Shown piece by piece: positions 8,082 through 18,515 of a stretch of 64,000 bases of DNA. Under the pieces are notes generated by a model. That model was not told where the DNA came from. It ran no database searches and saw only the letters and a program-made list of their open reading frames with translations. The position numbers and the translations under genes are program-made. The stretch's first letter is position 1. Each line of letters starts with the position of its first letter. The DNA lies in the NCBI RefSeq assembly GCF_024979315.1, contig NZ_JANLCK010000001.1, positions 186,001 to 250,000 on the forward strand. Direction: 5' to 3'. The DNA is from Herbiconiux oxytropis (lineage in GTDB: Bacteria > Actinomycetota > Actinomycetes > Actinomycetales > Microbacteriaceae).

Positions 8082-8625
8082 AGGCGGAGTGGAAGAGCGC
8101 CCACGCGCGGCGGGCGACCTCGGGGCGGCGTTCGGCCGGGGTCCAGCCGAGCACCCCGGCGAGCATGGAGACGGCGAGCATGACGTCGGCGCCGGTGACG
8201 TGGGGGGCGAGAAGCCCGGCCGCCCGATCGCGCGCCACGAGGGTGTCGACGACGGCCTGCACGCGGGTGCCGAGGTGGGCGACGCGCGGGTCGTCGATGT
8301 CGGCCGTGATGAGGTCGATGAGCGCCTTCGACACGAGGGCCTGCTCGATGATCAGGGACAGCAGGTCATCGAGGGACGACTCCGGCCGCTCCTCGAGGGC
8401 TTCGAGCTCCTCGATGTTCTCGTCGAAGACGGCGACGGCGAGGCTCACGCGGTCGGGGAAGTGCCGGTAGAGGCTGCCCTGGCCGACGCCTGCCTTCTTG
8501 GCCACCGCGCTGAGGGGGGCGTGGAGGCCGGTGTCGACGAAGATCTCGCGTGCGGCCGACACGAGGGCACGTCGATTTCCGGGCCCGGCACTCGGGCCAC
8601 GATTCGCTTTCGACACCTCGGGCAC
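8029..8625 (-). CDS. TetR-family repressor
   Basis: 198 residues. The N-terminal helix-turn-helix reads ALVSAAREIFVDTGLHAPLS, then KKAGVGQGSLYRHFPDR, a textbook TetR DNA-binding domain; the rest is a helical ligand-binding region. The GTG at 8625 is chosen because a TAGGCT box ends seven bases upstream; GTG 8616 is possible. It diverges from the SDR gene, and the 64-bp gap holds the perfect inverted repeat CGGACA-N4-TGTCCG, so it very likely represses the SDR gene and perhaps itself. Its 3' end overlaps the HxlR gene by 53 bp. The inducer is unknown. Confidence 0.92.
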   Translation of the reverse strand: MPEVSKANRGPSAGPGNRRALVSAAREIFVDTGLHAPLSAVAKKAGVGQGSLYRHFPDRVSLAVAVFDENIEELEALEERPESSLDDLLSLIIEQALVSKALIDLITADIDDPRVAHLGTRVQAVVDTLVARDRAAGLLAPHVTGADVMLAVSMLAGVLGWTPAERRPEVARRAWALFHSAFSGPSAAPTTPGAAATS

Positions 8626-8632
8626 GGGGTGT

Positions 8633-8638
8633 AGCCTA
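8633..8638 (-). promoter_or_regulatory. -10 box TAGGCT of the TetR gene
   Basis: It ends seven bases before the GTG at 8625 and lies five bases from the operator at 8643, so a bound repressor would block it. Confidence 0.5.
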
Positions 8639-8642
8639 CTTG

Positions 8643-8658
8643 CGGACAGAGTTGTCCG
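8643..8658. promoter_or_regulatory. TetR operator CGGACA-N4-TGTCCG
   Basis: A perfect 6-bp inverted repeat with a GAGT spacer lies between the divergent TetR and SDR genes. Symmetry, length and position fit autoregulation plus repression of the SDR gene. Confidence 0.75.
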
Positions 8659-8689
8659 GTAGCTCCCGACGAGAAAGCGAACCCCGACC

Positions 8690-9784
8690 ATGGCCTCCTC
8701 CCCCACCCGCCTCAGCGGCGACTCCTCCATCTCGACCTGGCTCGACGACCCGATCGGCGGACCCGTGCTGCGGGAGCTGCTCGCGCAGTCGGGACAGACT
8801 GCCGACGTGTTCCGGCCGGTGCGCCGGCTGGCTCTGAAGCGGCTGGTGAAGCTGAGTAAGGGGCAGTTCACCCAGGAGATCATTGACGAGCTGGTGGCGC
8901 GGGTGGAGGCCGTCGGCGTGAGCCCGGACGGCGTGGCAGGGGCGGACGCCGCTGGGGCGAGCGCGGCCGTCGAAGACGAGACCGCCGAGACCGAGCTCGG
9001 CGTCGTCGCCGTGGAACGCCCCGAATGGGTCGAGCGCATCGACTCCGGCCGGTTCGCCGGGCGCACCGTCATCGTCACGGGTGCGGGCTCCGGCATCGGC
9101 CGCGCCACGGCCTCACGTGTGGCGCGCGAAGGCGGCCGGGTGGTCGCCGTGGACATCTCGGCCGAGCGCCTCGACGAGTTCGTGGCGGAGCATCCGGATG
9201 CCGAGGTCGTGGGCGTGGTCGCCGACATCACCGACGACGCAGGCGTCGCCTCGATCGTGGCCGCCGCCGGGGAGCGGATCGACGGCCTCGCCAACATCGC
9301 CGGCATCATGGACGACATGACACCGGTGGGCGAGGTGACCGACGCCGTGTGGAGCCGCGTGTTCGCCATCAACGTCGACGGCACCATGAAGCTCATGCGC
9401 GCTGTCATCCCGGCCATGCTGGGGCAGGGCGGCGGCTCGATCGTGAACACCGCGAGCGAGGCCGCCCTCCGCGGTTCGGCCGCCGGGGTCGCATACACGG
9501 CCTCGAAGCACGCCGTGGCCGGGCTCACGAAGAGCACGGCGTTCATGTACGGTCCGAGCGGCATCCGCGTGAACGCCGTCGCCCCCGGCCCCACGATCAC
9601 GAACATCGAGGCGACCTTCGCCTCACCGCTCGGGGCAGCGCGCGTGCGGCAGGCGATGACGCTGCTGCCGGATGCCGTGGAGGCCGACGCCCTCGCCGCG
9701 TCGATCACGTTCCTGCTGAGCGACGACGGCGTGAACGTCAACGGCGTCATCCTTCCCTCGGATGGCGGGTGGTCGGTCGCCTGA
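8690..9784 (+). CDS. Short-chain dehydrogenase with a 100-residue helical N-terminal domain
   Basis: 364 residues. The C-terminal 250 residues are a classical NAD(P)-dependent SDR: TGAGSGIGRAT (dinucleotide loop), ANIAGIMDD (NAG-like), SIVNTASEAA and YTASK (catalytic Ser, Tyr, Lys). Residues 1-60 (STWLDDPIGGPVLRELLAQS, later LKRLVKLSKGQFTQEIIDEL) form an extra helical domain that ordinary SDRs lack, followed by an acidic Ala-rich linker. The N-terminal motif recalls the helical tail of some actinobacterial family-3 beta-glucosidases, from memory only. The leader is short with no strong Shine-Dalgarno. TetR-controlled; substrate unknown. Confidence 0.88.
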   Translation: MASSPTRLSGDSSISTWLDDPIGGPVLRELLAQSGQTADVFRPVRRLALKRLVKLSKGQFTQEIIDELVARVEAVGVSPDGVAGADAAGASAAVEDETAETELGVVAVERPEWVERIDSGRFAGRTVIVTGAGSGIGRATASRVAREGGRVVAVDISAERLDEFVAEHPDAEVVGVVADITDDAGVASIVAAAGERIDGLANIAGIMDDMTPVGEVTDAVWSRVFAINVDGTMKLMRAVIPAMLGQGGGSIVNTASEAALRGSAAGVAYTASKHAVAGLTKSTAFMYGPSGIRVNAVAPGPTITNIEATFASPLGAARVRQAMTLLPDAVEADALAASITFLLSDDGVNVNGVILPSDGGWSVA

Positions 9785-9810
9785 GCGGCGTGACGGCCTC
9801 TTCGCGCGGG

Positions 9811-9816
9811 TAGCGT
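9811..9816 (+). promoter_or_regulatory. -10 box TAGCGT of the alpha/beta hydrolase
   Basis: It ends six bases before ATG 9823. The GGAGGG between box and start is directly adjacent to the start and unsuitable as a ribosome site. Confidence 0.4.
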
Positions 9817-9822
9817 GGAGGG

Positions 9823-10629
9823 ATGGATGCCGCAGCCAACCCCCTCGACGGAGTGCGGATCGCCTACCGCGTGACCCCGGCATCCGAGACCGTCGACCCG
9901 GGGGCCACTCCGCTCGTGCTCGTGCACGGCACTGCTCTCTCGCAGGCCATCTGGCGCGGCTTCGGCTACCTCAAGGCCTTCAGCCCCGAGCGCCCCGTGG
10001 TAACCCTCGACCTCCGCGGGCACGGGCGCAGCGGCAAGCCCCGCGACGAGGCGTCGTATGCCATGGACCGCTTCCAGACCGACGTGCTCGCCGTGCTCGA
10101 CGAGGTGGGCATCGAGCGCTCCCACTACCTCGGCTACTCGCTCGGCGCGCGCGTGGGCTTCTCGCTCGCCGCCGAGCACCCCGAGCGGCTCGCGAGCTTC
10201 ACGAGCCTCGGCGGCGCGCCGGGCACGGGCCGCGGCGCCTTCGACCGGGTGTTCTTCGAGGGCGCGGTGGCCTCCCTCGAGCGCGGCGGGATGCCGGCGT
10301 TCCTCGCCGGCTGGGAACGCGCATCCGGGCACCCCGTGGACCCGCTCACCCGGCAGGCCTTCGAGGCGAACGACGGCGCCGCCCTCGCCGCCTACATGCG
10401 CGCCAACGACGGCGACGTGCGCGTGACGGATGCCGCGATCTCGGCCTTCCCCATGCCCGTGCTGCTGCTCGCCGGCACGCGCGACCCCGAGCGCCTCCGC
10501 GCCGCCGAGCACGTGCACGGCCTCCTGCCGCACTCGACCCTGCACACCCTCGACGCCGCCACCCACGGCGACACCCCCCGCCACCCCCAGGTCATCCCCC
10601 TCCTGAGGAACTTCCTAGCGAGCGCCTAG
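9823..10629 (+). CDS. Alpha/beta hydrolase
   Basis: 268 residues of the alpha/beta-hydrolase fold. LVLVHGTALSQAIW carries the HG oxyanion motif, LDLRGHGRSGKP the turn after strand 4, GYSLGARVG the nucleophile elbow (Ser), and ATHGDTPRHP the likely catalytic His near the C-terminus. Such cytosolic enzymes cleave esters, lactones or haloalkanes. It follows the SDR gene by 38 bp in the same direction but has its own -10 box, so it may be both independently and jointly transcribed. Substrate unknown. Confidence 0.85.
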   Translation: MDAAANPLDGVRIAYRVTPASETVDPGATPLVLVHGTALSQAIWRGFGYLKAFSPERPVVTLDLRGHGRSGKPRDEASYAMDRFQTDVLAVLDEVGIERSHYLGYSLGARVGFSLAAEHPERLASFTSLGGAPGTGRGAFDRVFFEGAVASLERGGMPAFLAGWERASGHPVDPLTRQAFEANDGAALAAYMRANDGDVRVTDAAISAFPMPVLLLAGTRDPERLRAAEHVHGLLPHSTLHTLDAATHGDTPRHPQVIPLLRNFLASA

Positions 10630-10736
10630 GCATCCGAAGGCAGCCGGGCCCGCCCGCACCCGAAAGCCGCTGGGCCCACCCGCTGCACCCAGAGTGAGGC
10701 CCCGGCCGCGAAGCGACCGGAGCCGAACATGCTGCC

Positions 10737-10758
10737 GTTGAGCCGGGCAGGGACCGGC

Positions 10759-10763
<5 letters not shown>
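10737..10763. terminator. Hairpin over the ftsY stop codon
   Basis: A perfect 10-bp stem GTTGAGCCGG/CCGGCTCAAC (10737-10746 with 10754-10763) with a 7-base loop. It contains the ftsY TGA and separates ftsY from the convergent hydrolase. No U-tract. Confidence 0.65.
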
Positions 10764-11634
<871 letters not shown>

Positions 11635-11638
11635 GGGG

Positions 11639-11905
11639 TCAGCCGATCCGCTCGGCGACCTCACGGGCCGACGGGTTGGTGGCCGTCGAGCCGTCGGGGA
11701 ACACGACGGTCGGAACGGTCTGGTTGCCGCCGTTGACCGCGGCCACGAGCTCGGCCGTGCCCTCGACCTCTTCGATGTTGACCTCGGTGTAGCCGATGCC
11801 CTGCTTGTCGAGCTGCGACTTCAGCCGCGCGCAGTAGCCGCACCAGCTGGTCGAGAACATCGTGATCGAGCCGGCTGCGGGGGTGAAGGTGGCGATGTCG
11901 GCCAT
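11639..11905 (-). CDS. Mycoredoxin/glutaredoxin-like protein
   Basis: 88 residues of thioredoxin fold with the active site C22-G-Y-C25 and the cis-Pro region QTVPTVVF. The CGYC motif and size match mycoredoxin-1, which reduces mixed disulfides with mycothiol in actinobacterial cytosol. The ATG shares one base with the prs stop (TGATG), which implies translational coupling. Its place between PRPP synthase and the SRP receptor has no obvious functional logic. Confidence 0.88.
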   Translation of the reverse strand: MADIATFTPAAGSITMFSTSWCGYCARLKSQLDKQGIGYTEVNIEEVEGTAELVAAVNGGNQTVPTVVFPDGSTATNPSAREVAERIG

Positions 11906-12882
11906 CAGGCGTCTCCGTCGAACATGGTGGTGACCGAGCCGTCGGAGAAGACCTCGTGGATGGCTCGGGCGACGAGTGGGGCGATCGGGAGCACCGTGAG
12001 GCGGTCCCAGTGCTTCTCGGGGGGAAGCGGGAGGGTGTCGGTGACGACGACCTGGTCGATGAACTCGGATTGCAGGATGCTCGTGGCCGGGTCGGAGAAC
12101 ACGGCGTGGGTGGCGGCGACCACGACGCCCGTGGCCCCGTTGGCCTTCAGCGCCTCGGCGGCGGCCACGATGGTGCGGCCGGTGTCGATGAGGTCGTCGA
12201 CGAGGAGGCACACGCGGCCGTTCACGTCTCCGACGATCTCGTGCACGCTCACCTGGTTGGGCACCCGCGGGTCGCGGCGCTTGTGGATGATGGCGAGGGG
12301 CACCCCGAGCTTGTCGCTCCAGATGTCGGCCACACGCACGCGGCCCATGTCGGGGCTCACGACCGTGAGGGTGGCGGGGTCGAGGGACTTCCGCATGTGC
12401 TCGAGCAGCACGGGCATGGCGAAGAGGTGGTCGACGGGGCCATCGAAGAAGCCCTGGATCTGCGCGGCGTGCAGGTCGACCGACATGATGCGATCGGCGC
12501 CCGCGGCCTTGAAGAGGTCGGCCACGAGGCGGGCCGAGATGGGCTCCCGCCCGCGGCCTTTCTTGTCCTGGCGCGCGTAGGGGTAGAAGGGCGCGACCAC
12601 GGTGATGCGCTTGGCGCTCGCGCGCTTCAGGGCGTCGACCATGATCAGCTGCTCCATCAGCCACTCGTTGATGGGAGCGGTGTGCGACTGGATGACGAAC
12701 ACGTCGCTGCCGCGCACGCTCTCGCCGTAGCGGATGTAGAGCTCACCGTTGGCGAATGTGCGCGCCTCGGTCTCGACGAGGTCGGTGCCGAGTTCGGCCG
12801 CGATGTCCTCCGCCAGCTTCGGATGCGCTCGTCCTGAGACGACGACGAGACTCTTCTCTCCGCTGGCCTTGATTCCGGACAC
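11905..12882 (-). CDS. prs: Ribose-phosphate pyrophosphokinase (PRPP synthase)
   Basis: 325 residues. It makes PRPP from ribose 5-phosphate and ATP for nucleotide, His and Trp synthesis. Motifs: FANGELYIRYGESVRGSDVF, the loop PYARQDKKGRGREPISARL, VSPDMGRVRVAD, and the PRPP-binding loop LLVDDLIDTGRTIV. Length is normal. The GTG start directly follows the glmU TAG, with GGAGAATAG serving as ribosome site. Second gene of the operon. apt, which consumes PRPP, is encoded at 20361. Confidence 0.97.
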   Translation of the reverse strand: MSGIKASGEKSLVVVSGRAHPKLAEDIAAELGTDLVETEARTFANGELYIRYGESVRGSDVFVIQSHTAPINEWLMEQLIMVDALKRASAKRITVVAPFYPYARQDKKGRGREPISARLVADLFKAAGADRIMSVDLHAAQIQGFFDGPVDHLFAMPVLLEHMRKSLDPATLTVVSPDMGRVRVADIWSDKLGVPLAIIHKRRDPRVPNQVSVHEIVGDVNGRVCLLVDDLIDTGRTIVAAAEALKANGATGVVVAATHAVFSDPATSILQSEFIDQVVVTDTLPLPPEKHWDRLTVLPIAPLVARAIHEVFSDGSVTTMFDGDA

Positions 12883-14355
12883 CTATTCTCCGCTCTGTAC
12901 GGCCTGTTCGGCCTGCTCGTGCCCTGCACCGTCGGGCCCCGCTGCTCGCGCGGCCGTCGCGGCGTCCGATCCGGGCCGATTCGACTCGACCCACCCGGCC
13001 ATGTTCCTCTGCGGCGCCACGTTGATCGCGAGCGAACCGGCCGGAACGTCCTTGCGGACGACCGTTCCCGCTCCCGTGTAGGCGCCGTCACCAATCCTAA
13101 CCGGGGCGACGAAGACGTTGTGCGATCCGGTGCGCACGTGCGACCCCACCTGGGTACGGTGCTTGTTCACGCCGTCGTAGTTCGCCGTGATGGTGCCCGC
13201 GCCCACGTTGGAGCCGATGCCGACCTCGGTGTCGCCGATGTAGGAGAGGTGCGGCACCTTGCTGCCGGCGCCGATGTGCGAGTTCTTCGTCTCGACGAAC
13301 GTGCCGATCTTGCCGTCCTCGTCGAGCACCGTGTTGGGGCGGAGGAAGGCGAAGGGGCCGACGGATGCCCGCGGGCCGATCACCGAGAGCGTCGCGTCGG
13401 TGCGCTTCACGACGGCACCCTCCCCCACCTCGCAGTCGACGAGCGTGGTGTCGGGCCCCACGACCGCGCCGCTCGCGATGCTCGTGGCGCCCTTGATCTG
13501 GGTGCCGGGGAGCAAGGTGACGTCGGGGGCGAGGCTCGCCTTGAGGTCGATCCAGGTGGTCGCCGGATCCTGCACCGTCACGCCGTTCAGCTGCCACCCG
13601 CGCACGATCAGTGCGTTGAGCTTCGCGGCCGCCTCGGAGAGCTGGGCGCGGTCATTGACCCCGGCCACGAGCCACGACTCGGAGACGGGCACGGCGGCCA
13701 CGTCGGATCCGGCGCGGCGGAGGAGGCCGATGACGTCGGTGAGGTACTTCTCGCCCTGCGCGTTGGCGGTGGTGACCTGGGCGAGCTGGTCGCGGAGCTC
13801 GGCGAGGCCGAAGACGTAGACGCCCGCGTTGATCTCGCGGAGGGCGAGCTCGGAATCGCTGGCGTCCTTCTGCTCGACGATGCGGTCGAGCATACCGTCG
13901 GCGGTGCGCACGATGCGGCCGTAGCCCGTGGCGTCGTCAGGCTCGGCCGAGAGCAGGGTGGCCTTGGCACCGCTCGCTCGGTGACCTTTGACGAGGTCCG
14001 CGAGCGTCGCGGCGTCCAGAAGTGGCACGTCGCCCGAGACCACGAGCACGTCGCCGTCGAAGTCGTCGGGAAGCGCTGTGAGGGCCTGCTCGACGGCGCG
14101 ACCGGTGCCGGGCAACTCGTCCTGGTCGACTACCAGGGAGGAGGGGAAGTGGTCGTGGATGACCTCGACCACGCGGTCGCGCTCGTGCCGCACCACGCTC
14201 ACCGTGTAGGCGGCGTCGAGCTGGCCGGCGGTGGCGAGCACGTGTCCGATGAGGGGCACCCCCGCGATCTCGTGCAGGAGCTTCGGAGTGGACGACTTCA
14301 TCCTCGTGCCCTGGCCGGCGGCCAGGACGATGATGGCGAGACGGGTGTCGGTCAT
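12883..14355 (-). CDS. glmU: Bifunctional GlmU: GlcN-1-P acetyltransferase / GlcNAc-1-P uridyltransferase
   Basis: 490 residues. It makes UDP-GlcNAc for peptidoglycan and other envelope polymers. The N-terminal nucleotidyltransferase carries LAAGQGTRMKSSTPKLLHEI. From about residue 250 a left-handed beta-helix of hexapeptide repeats forms the acetyltransferase (VGAGTITANYDGVNKHRTQV). The tail past residue 460 is disordered. ATG 14355 has GAAGAGGAA as ribosome site. First protein gene of the operon, 37 bp after tRNA-Gln on the same strand, so the tRNA promoter may feed it. Confidence 0.97.
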   Translation of the reverse strand: MTDTRLAIIVLAAGQGTRMKSSTPKLLHEIAGVPLIGHVLATAGQLDAAYTVSVVRHERDRVVEVIHDHFPSSLVVDQDELPGTGRAVEQALTALPDDFDGDVLVVSGDVPLLDAATLADLVKGHRASGAKATLLSAEPDDATGYGRIVRTADGMLDRIVEQKDASDSELALREINAGVYVFGLAELRDQLAQVTTANAQGEKYLTDVIGLLRRAGSDVAAVPVSESWLVAGVNDRAQLSEAAAKLNALIVRGWQLNGVTVQDPATTWIDLKASLAPDVTLLPGTQIKGATSIASGAVVGPDTTLVDCEVGEGAVVKRTDATLSVIGPRASVGPFAFLRPNTVLDEDGKIGTFVETKNSHIGAGSKVPHLSYIGDTEVGIGSNVGAGTITANYDGVNKHRTQVGSHVRTGSHNVFVAPVRIGDGAYTGAGTVVRKDVPAGSLAINVAPQRNMAGWVESNRPGSDAATAARAAGPDGAGHEQAEQAVQSGE

Positions 14356-14392
14356 GGCGTTCCTCTTCCGGGTTCAGGAGCGGCGAAGCCCG

Positions 14393-14464
14393 CTCCGCCT
14401 CCAGGGTTCGAACCTAGACCTAACAGCTCCAAAGGCTGTCGTGCTGCCATTACACCAAGGCGGA
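14393..14464 (-). tRNA. tRNA-Gln, anticodon TTG
   Basis: 72 nt. The acceptor arms TCCGCCT/AGGCGGA pair perfectly. The anticodon stem ACAGC/GCTGT closes the loop CTTTGGA with anticodon TTG, decoding CAA (and CAG by wobble). The T arm is CTAGG-TTCGAAC-CCTGG and the D loop contains AATGGCAG. The 3' CCA is not encoded. Discriminator base G. Confidence 0.95.
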
Positions 14465-14512
14465 ACACCGGGTGTCCGATGCAATGAACCAGTCTGCCAG
14501 ACCCGGGCTGGG

Positions 14513-14518
14513 GATAAT
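14513..14518 (+). promoter_or_regulatory. -10 box GATAAT of the MarR gene
   Basis: It ends six bases before ATG 14525, and the intervening GGGGGG is too close to the start to act as ribosome site. Confidence 0.5.
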
Positions 14519-14524
14519 GGGGGG

Positions 14525-15091
14525 ATGAGCATTAGGGATCCGCGCGACACGGTCGACGAGATCGTGGAGGCGTGGATGCGTGAGCATCCCGACCTCGACT
14601 TCTCGCCGCTCAAGGTGCTCTCGCGCGTGTCGCGGCTCGCGAAGCAGCTGGAACGGACTCGCCGCGCCTCCTTCGCCACCGCCGACCTCGAGACCTGGGA
14701 GTTCGACGTGCTCGCCGCGCTCCGCCGGGCCGGGGGCCCGCACGAACTCAGCCCCAAGGCGCTGCTCGAGCAGACCTACGTGTCGAGCGGCACCATGACG
14801 AACCGCATCGACGGAATGGTGCGGCGGGGCCTCGTGGAGCGGCGCACCGATCCCAACGACGGGCGCGGCGTGCTCGTCTCGATGACGACCGAAGGCCGCG
14901 ACCGCGTCGACGCCGCCATCTCCCACCTGGTCGCGGCCGAGTCGGAGCTCCTCTCGGGCCTCAACAAGGCCGACCAGGAGCGCCTCGCGACCCTCCTCCG
15001 TCGCCTCTCGATCGAGATGCACGCTGGAGCTGGAAAGAGCGCATCGCGCTCTCGCGACGCCAGTGCCGAGCCGGCTGTGCCGGATCGGTAG
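14525..15091 (+). CDS. MarR-family regulator
   Basis: 188 residues. The central winged helix (about 60-130) has ELSPKALLEQTYVSSGTMTN, then RIDGMVRRGLVERRTDPNDG, the canonical MarR recognition helix and wing. The N-terminal 50 residues form a helix typical of MarR proteins that control efflux or catabolic genes. No target gene is adjacent: downstream is the convergent ABC-F gene, upstream the tRNA. The inverted repeat in front of the MFS gene at 3016 is a possible distant target. The C-terminal tail is disordered. Confidence 0.9.
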   Translation: MSIRDPRDTVDEIVEAWMREHPDLDFSPLKVLSRVSRLAKQLERTRRASFATADLETWEFDVLAALRRAGGPHELSPKALLEQTYVSSGTMTNRIDGMVRRGLVERRTDPNDGRGVLVSMTTEGRDRVDAAISHLVAAESELLSGLNKADQERLATLLRRLSIEMHAGAGKSASRSRDASAEPAVPDR

Positions 15092-15096
15092 CGGCC

Positions 15097-16938
<1,842 letters not shown>

Positions 16939-16944
16939 CCGTCG

Positions 16945-16950
16945 AGGCTA
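16945..16950 (-). promoter_or_regulatory. -10 box TAGCCT of the ABC-F gene
   Basis: It ends six bases before the GTG at 16938. It lies back to back with the -10 of the divergent gene at 16985. Confidence 0.45.
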
Positions 16951-16984
16951 CCGTGCCGCGGCTGGGCGCCCGCCCGGCCCCGCG

Positions 16985-16990
16985 TACACT
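16985..16990 (+). promoter_or_regulatory. -10 box TACACT of the spermidine-synthase-like gene
   Basis: It ends six bases before ATG 16997 and directly abuts the alternative GTG 16991. This argues for the ATG as start. Confidence 0.5.
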
Positions 16991-16996
16991 GTGCGG

Positions 16997-17845
16997 ATGC
17001 CCTCGGATCGCCGGTCGTTCTCGCTTCGGATCAACCGGAGGAAGGTGAAGCTCCGGCAGGTCGACAAACCGTCCCGCAGCTTCGAGCTCTCGGTCGGCGG
17101 GATCCCCCAGTCGGTCGTCTCGCTCGAGGATCCGCGCCGGCTCGCCTACCCGTACATCCGCCACATCGGCCGGATGATCGATGCCGCCGCGCCCGCCCGC
17201 ACTCCCCTGCGGGTCGCGCACCTGGGCGCCGGCGGACTCACGCTGCCGCGCTACGTGGCCGTGACGCGCCCCGGGTCGCAGCAGATCGTGGTCGAGTTCG
17301 AGCGCGAGGTGCTCGATGCCGTGCTCGAGGCTCTCCCGCTGCCCGAGCCGAACGACATCCAGGTGCTCTACGGCGACGCCCGCGAGATCGCCGCCGCCCC
17401 GGTCGCACCGCCCTGGCAGGACGCGGCTTTCATCGTCGTCGACCTCTGGGACGCAGCGATCATCCGCGCCCATGTGGCCAGCCGGGAGTTCTACGCGCTC
17501 GTCGCGGCCCGCCTGGCAGCGGGCGGTGTCGTGGCGGTCAACCTGCTCGACGGGCATCCGTTCGACTACGCCCGGCGACAGGCGGCGACGCTCGCCGGTC
17601 TGTTCGCGCACGTGGCCGTGGTGCTCGACTTCGAGCCCGAGGACGACGAAGGTCCGCTCGGCAACGTGGTGGTGGTGGCGAGCGAATCACCCCTCGCGGT
17701 GGCGGAGCGCCCGGAGCTGCTCGGCGAGCCGCGGCCGCACCTGCTGCACGGGGCCGAGCTCGAGCGCTGGATCGGCGGGGCGGCGCCCATGACCGACGCG
17801 GATGCGACCGACTCCCCCGACCCCGACGACCCCCGCTGGGCCTGA
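16997..17845 (+). CDS. Spermidine-synthase-like methyltransferase-fold protein
   Basis: 282 residues. A Rossmann-like core with VAHLGAGGLTLPRYVA (nucleotide or dcSAM loop) near residue 75, an acidic residue after strand 2 (VVEFEREVLD), and VLYGDAREI, VVDLWDAAI and VAVNLLDGHPF further on resembles the spermidine synthase/PABP-like superfamily. Actinobacterial members without the N-terminal tetramerisation barrel are often annotated as fused-MFS/spermidine synthase but lack proven function. The N-terminal 45 residues are basic. Convergent with Pr6Pr. True polyamine synthesis is unproven. Confidence 0.75.
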   Translation: MPSDRRSFSLRINRRKVKLRQVDKPSRSFELSVGGIPQSVVSLEDPRRLAYPYIRHIGRMIDAAAPARTPLRVAHLGAGGLTLPRYVAVTRPGSQQIVVEFEREVLDAVLEALPLPEPNDIQVLYGDAREIAAAPVAPPWQDAAFIVVDLWDAAIIRAHVASREFYALVAARLAAGGVVAVNLLDGHPFDYARRQAATLAGLFAHVAVVLDFEPEDDEGPLGNVVVVASESPLAVAERPELLGEPRPHLLHGAELERWIGGAAPMTDADATDSPDPDDPRWA

Positions 17846-17876
17846 GCCGCCGATCCCGGATGCGCTGGGACCCCGC

Positions 17877-18512
17877 TCAGCCGCGCAGTATGCGGGTGCG
17901 GCTGAGCGCCACGACGACGACCGCCATGAGGCCGATGAACCCCGCGATCGCGACGACGTAGACCGCGACCGCGCCGTAGCCGCCTGGCTGCGCCGGGTTC
18001 AGGAACGGATACGGATACCAGCCGACGATCGGTCCCCTGATCATCGTGTAGACCGACCACACGAGCGGGAACGCGACGATGGCCCCGATGGCCGACCACC
18101 TCAGCGGCGACTTGCCCGGCGTGAGGATCCACACCACGACGACGTAGATCGGCGCCACCAGGTGCAGCACCTCGTTCGACCACGGCACCGTGCTGCCCTG
18201 GTCGAGGGAGATCGAGCGCAGGAGCAGGTTGTAGACCACGCCGGTGGTGGCCATGTAGGTCACGACGGCCGCGAGCGACAGGTTGTACCAGGCCGGATCG
18301 CGCCGCACCGTGAAGGAGTAGTAGGCGCCGACGAGCAGGGCGAGCGCCGCCAGGGCGTTGGAGAGGATGGTGAAGTAGCTGAAGAAGTTCACCAGGAAGT
18401 GCGGCACGTCGGGCACGAGAGCGATGCTGTGCACGAGCTGCGCCACGATCGCCGCGATGATGACACCGGCCGCGACGATGCGGATGACCCCGAACACTCT
18501 GCGCATGGCCAC
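17877..18512 (-). CDS. Pr6Pr-family integral membrane protein
   Basis: 211 residues with six predicted transmembrane helices. FFSYFTILSN in helix 2 and WPYPFLN-like GWYPYPFLNP near residue 175 are the signature of the Pr6Pr family (six-TM FAR-17a/AIG1-like proteins), whose bacterial role is unknown. GTG 18512 or ATG 18506 may start it. It follows the ECF sigma gene by three bases and probably forms an operon with YCII-sigma, so the sigma factor may control it. Confidence 0.82.
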   Translation of the reverse strand: MAMRRVFGVIRIVAAGVIIAAIVAQLVHSIALVPDVPHFLVNFFSYFTILSNALAALALLVGAYYSFTVRRDPAWYNLSLAAVVTYMATTGVVYNLLLRSISLDQGSTVPWSNEVLHLVAPIYVVVVWILTPGKSPLRWSAIGAIVAFPLVWSVYTMIRGPIVGWYPYPFLNPAQPGGYGAVAVYVVAIAGFIGLMAVVVVALSRTRILRG

Positions 18513-18515
18513 ACT

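Noticed and set aside
8029-10584. Very long minus-strand open frame of 851 codons
   Set aside because: Only the last 198 codons (TetR) look like protein; the rest is the antisense shadow of the SDR and hydrolase genes with low-complexity Arg/Ala/Thr content.
11639-11664. GTG 11664 as the ftsY start
   Set aside because: It would overlap the mycoredoxin gene by 26 bp, and the FtsY-like sequence begins with the GTG at 11634.
16991-16993. GTG 16991 as start of the spermidine-synthase-like gene
   Set aside because: It directly abuts the -10 box and would lie before the transcription start; ATG 16997 fits.
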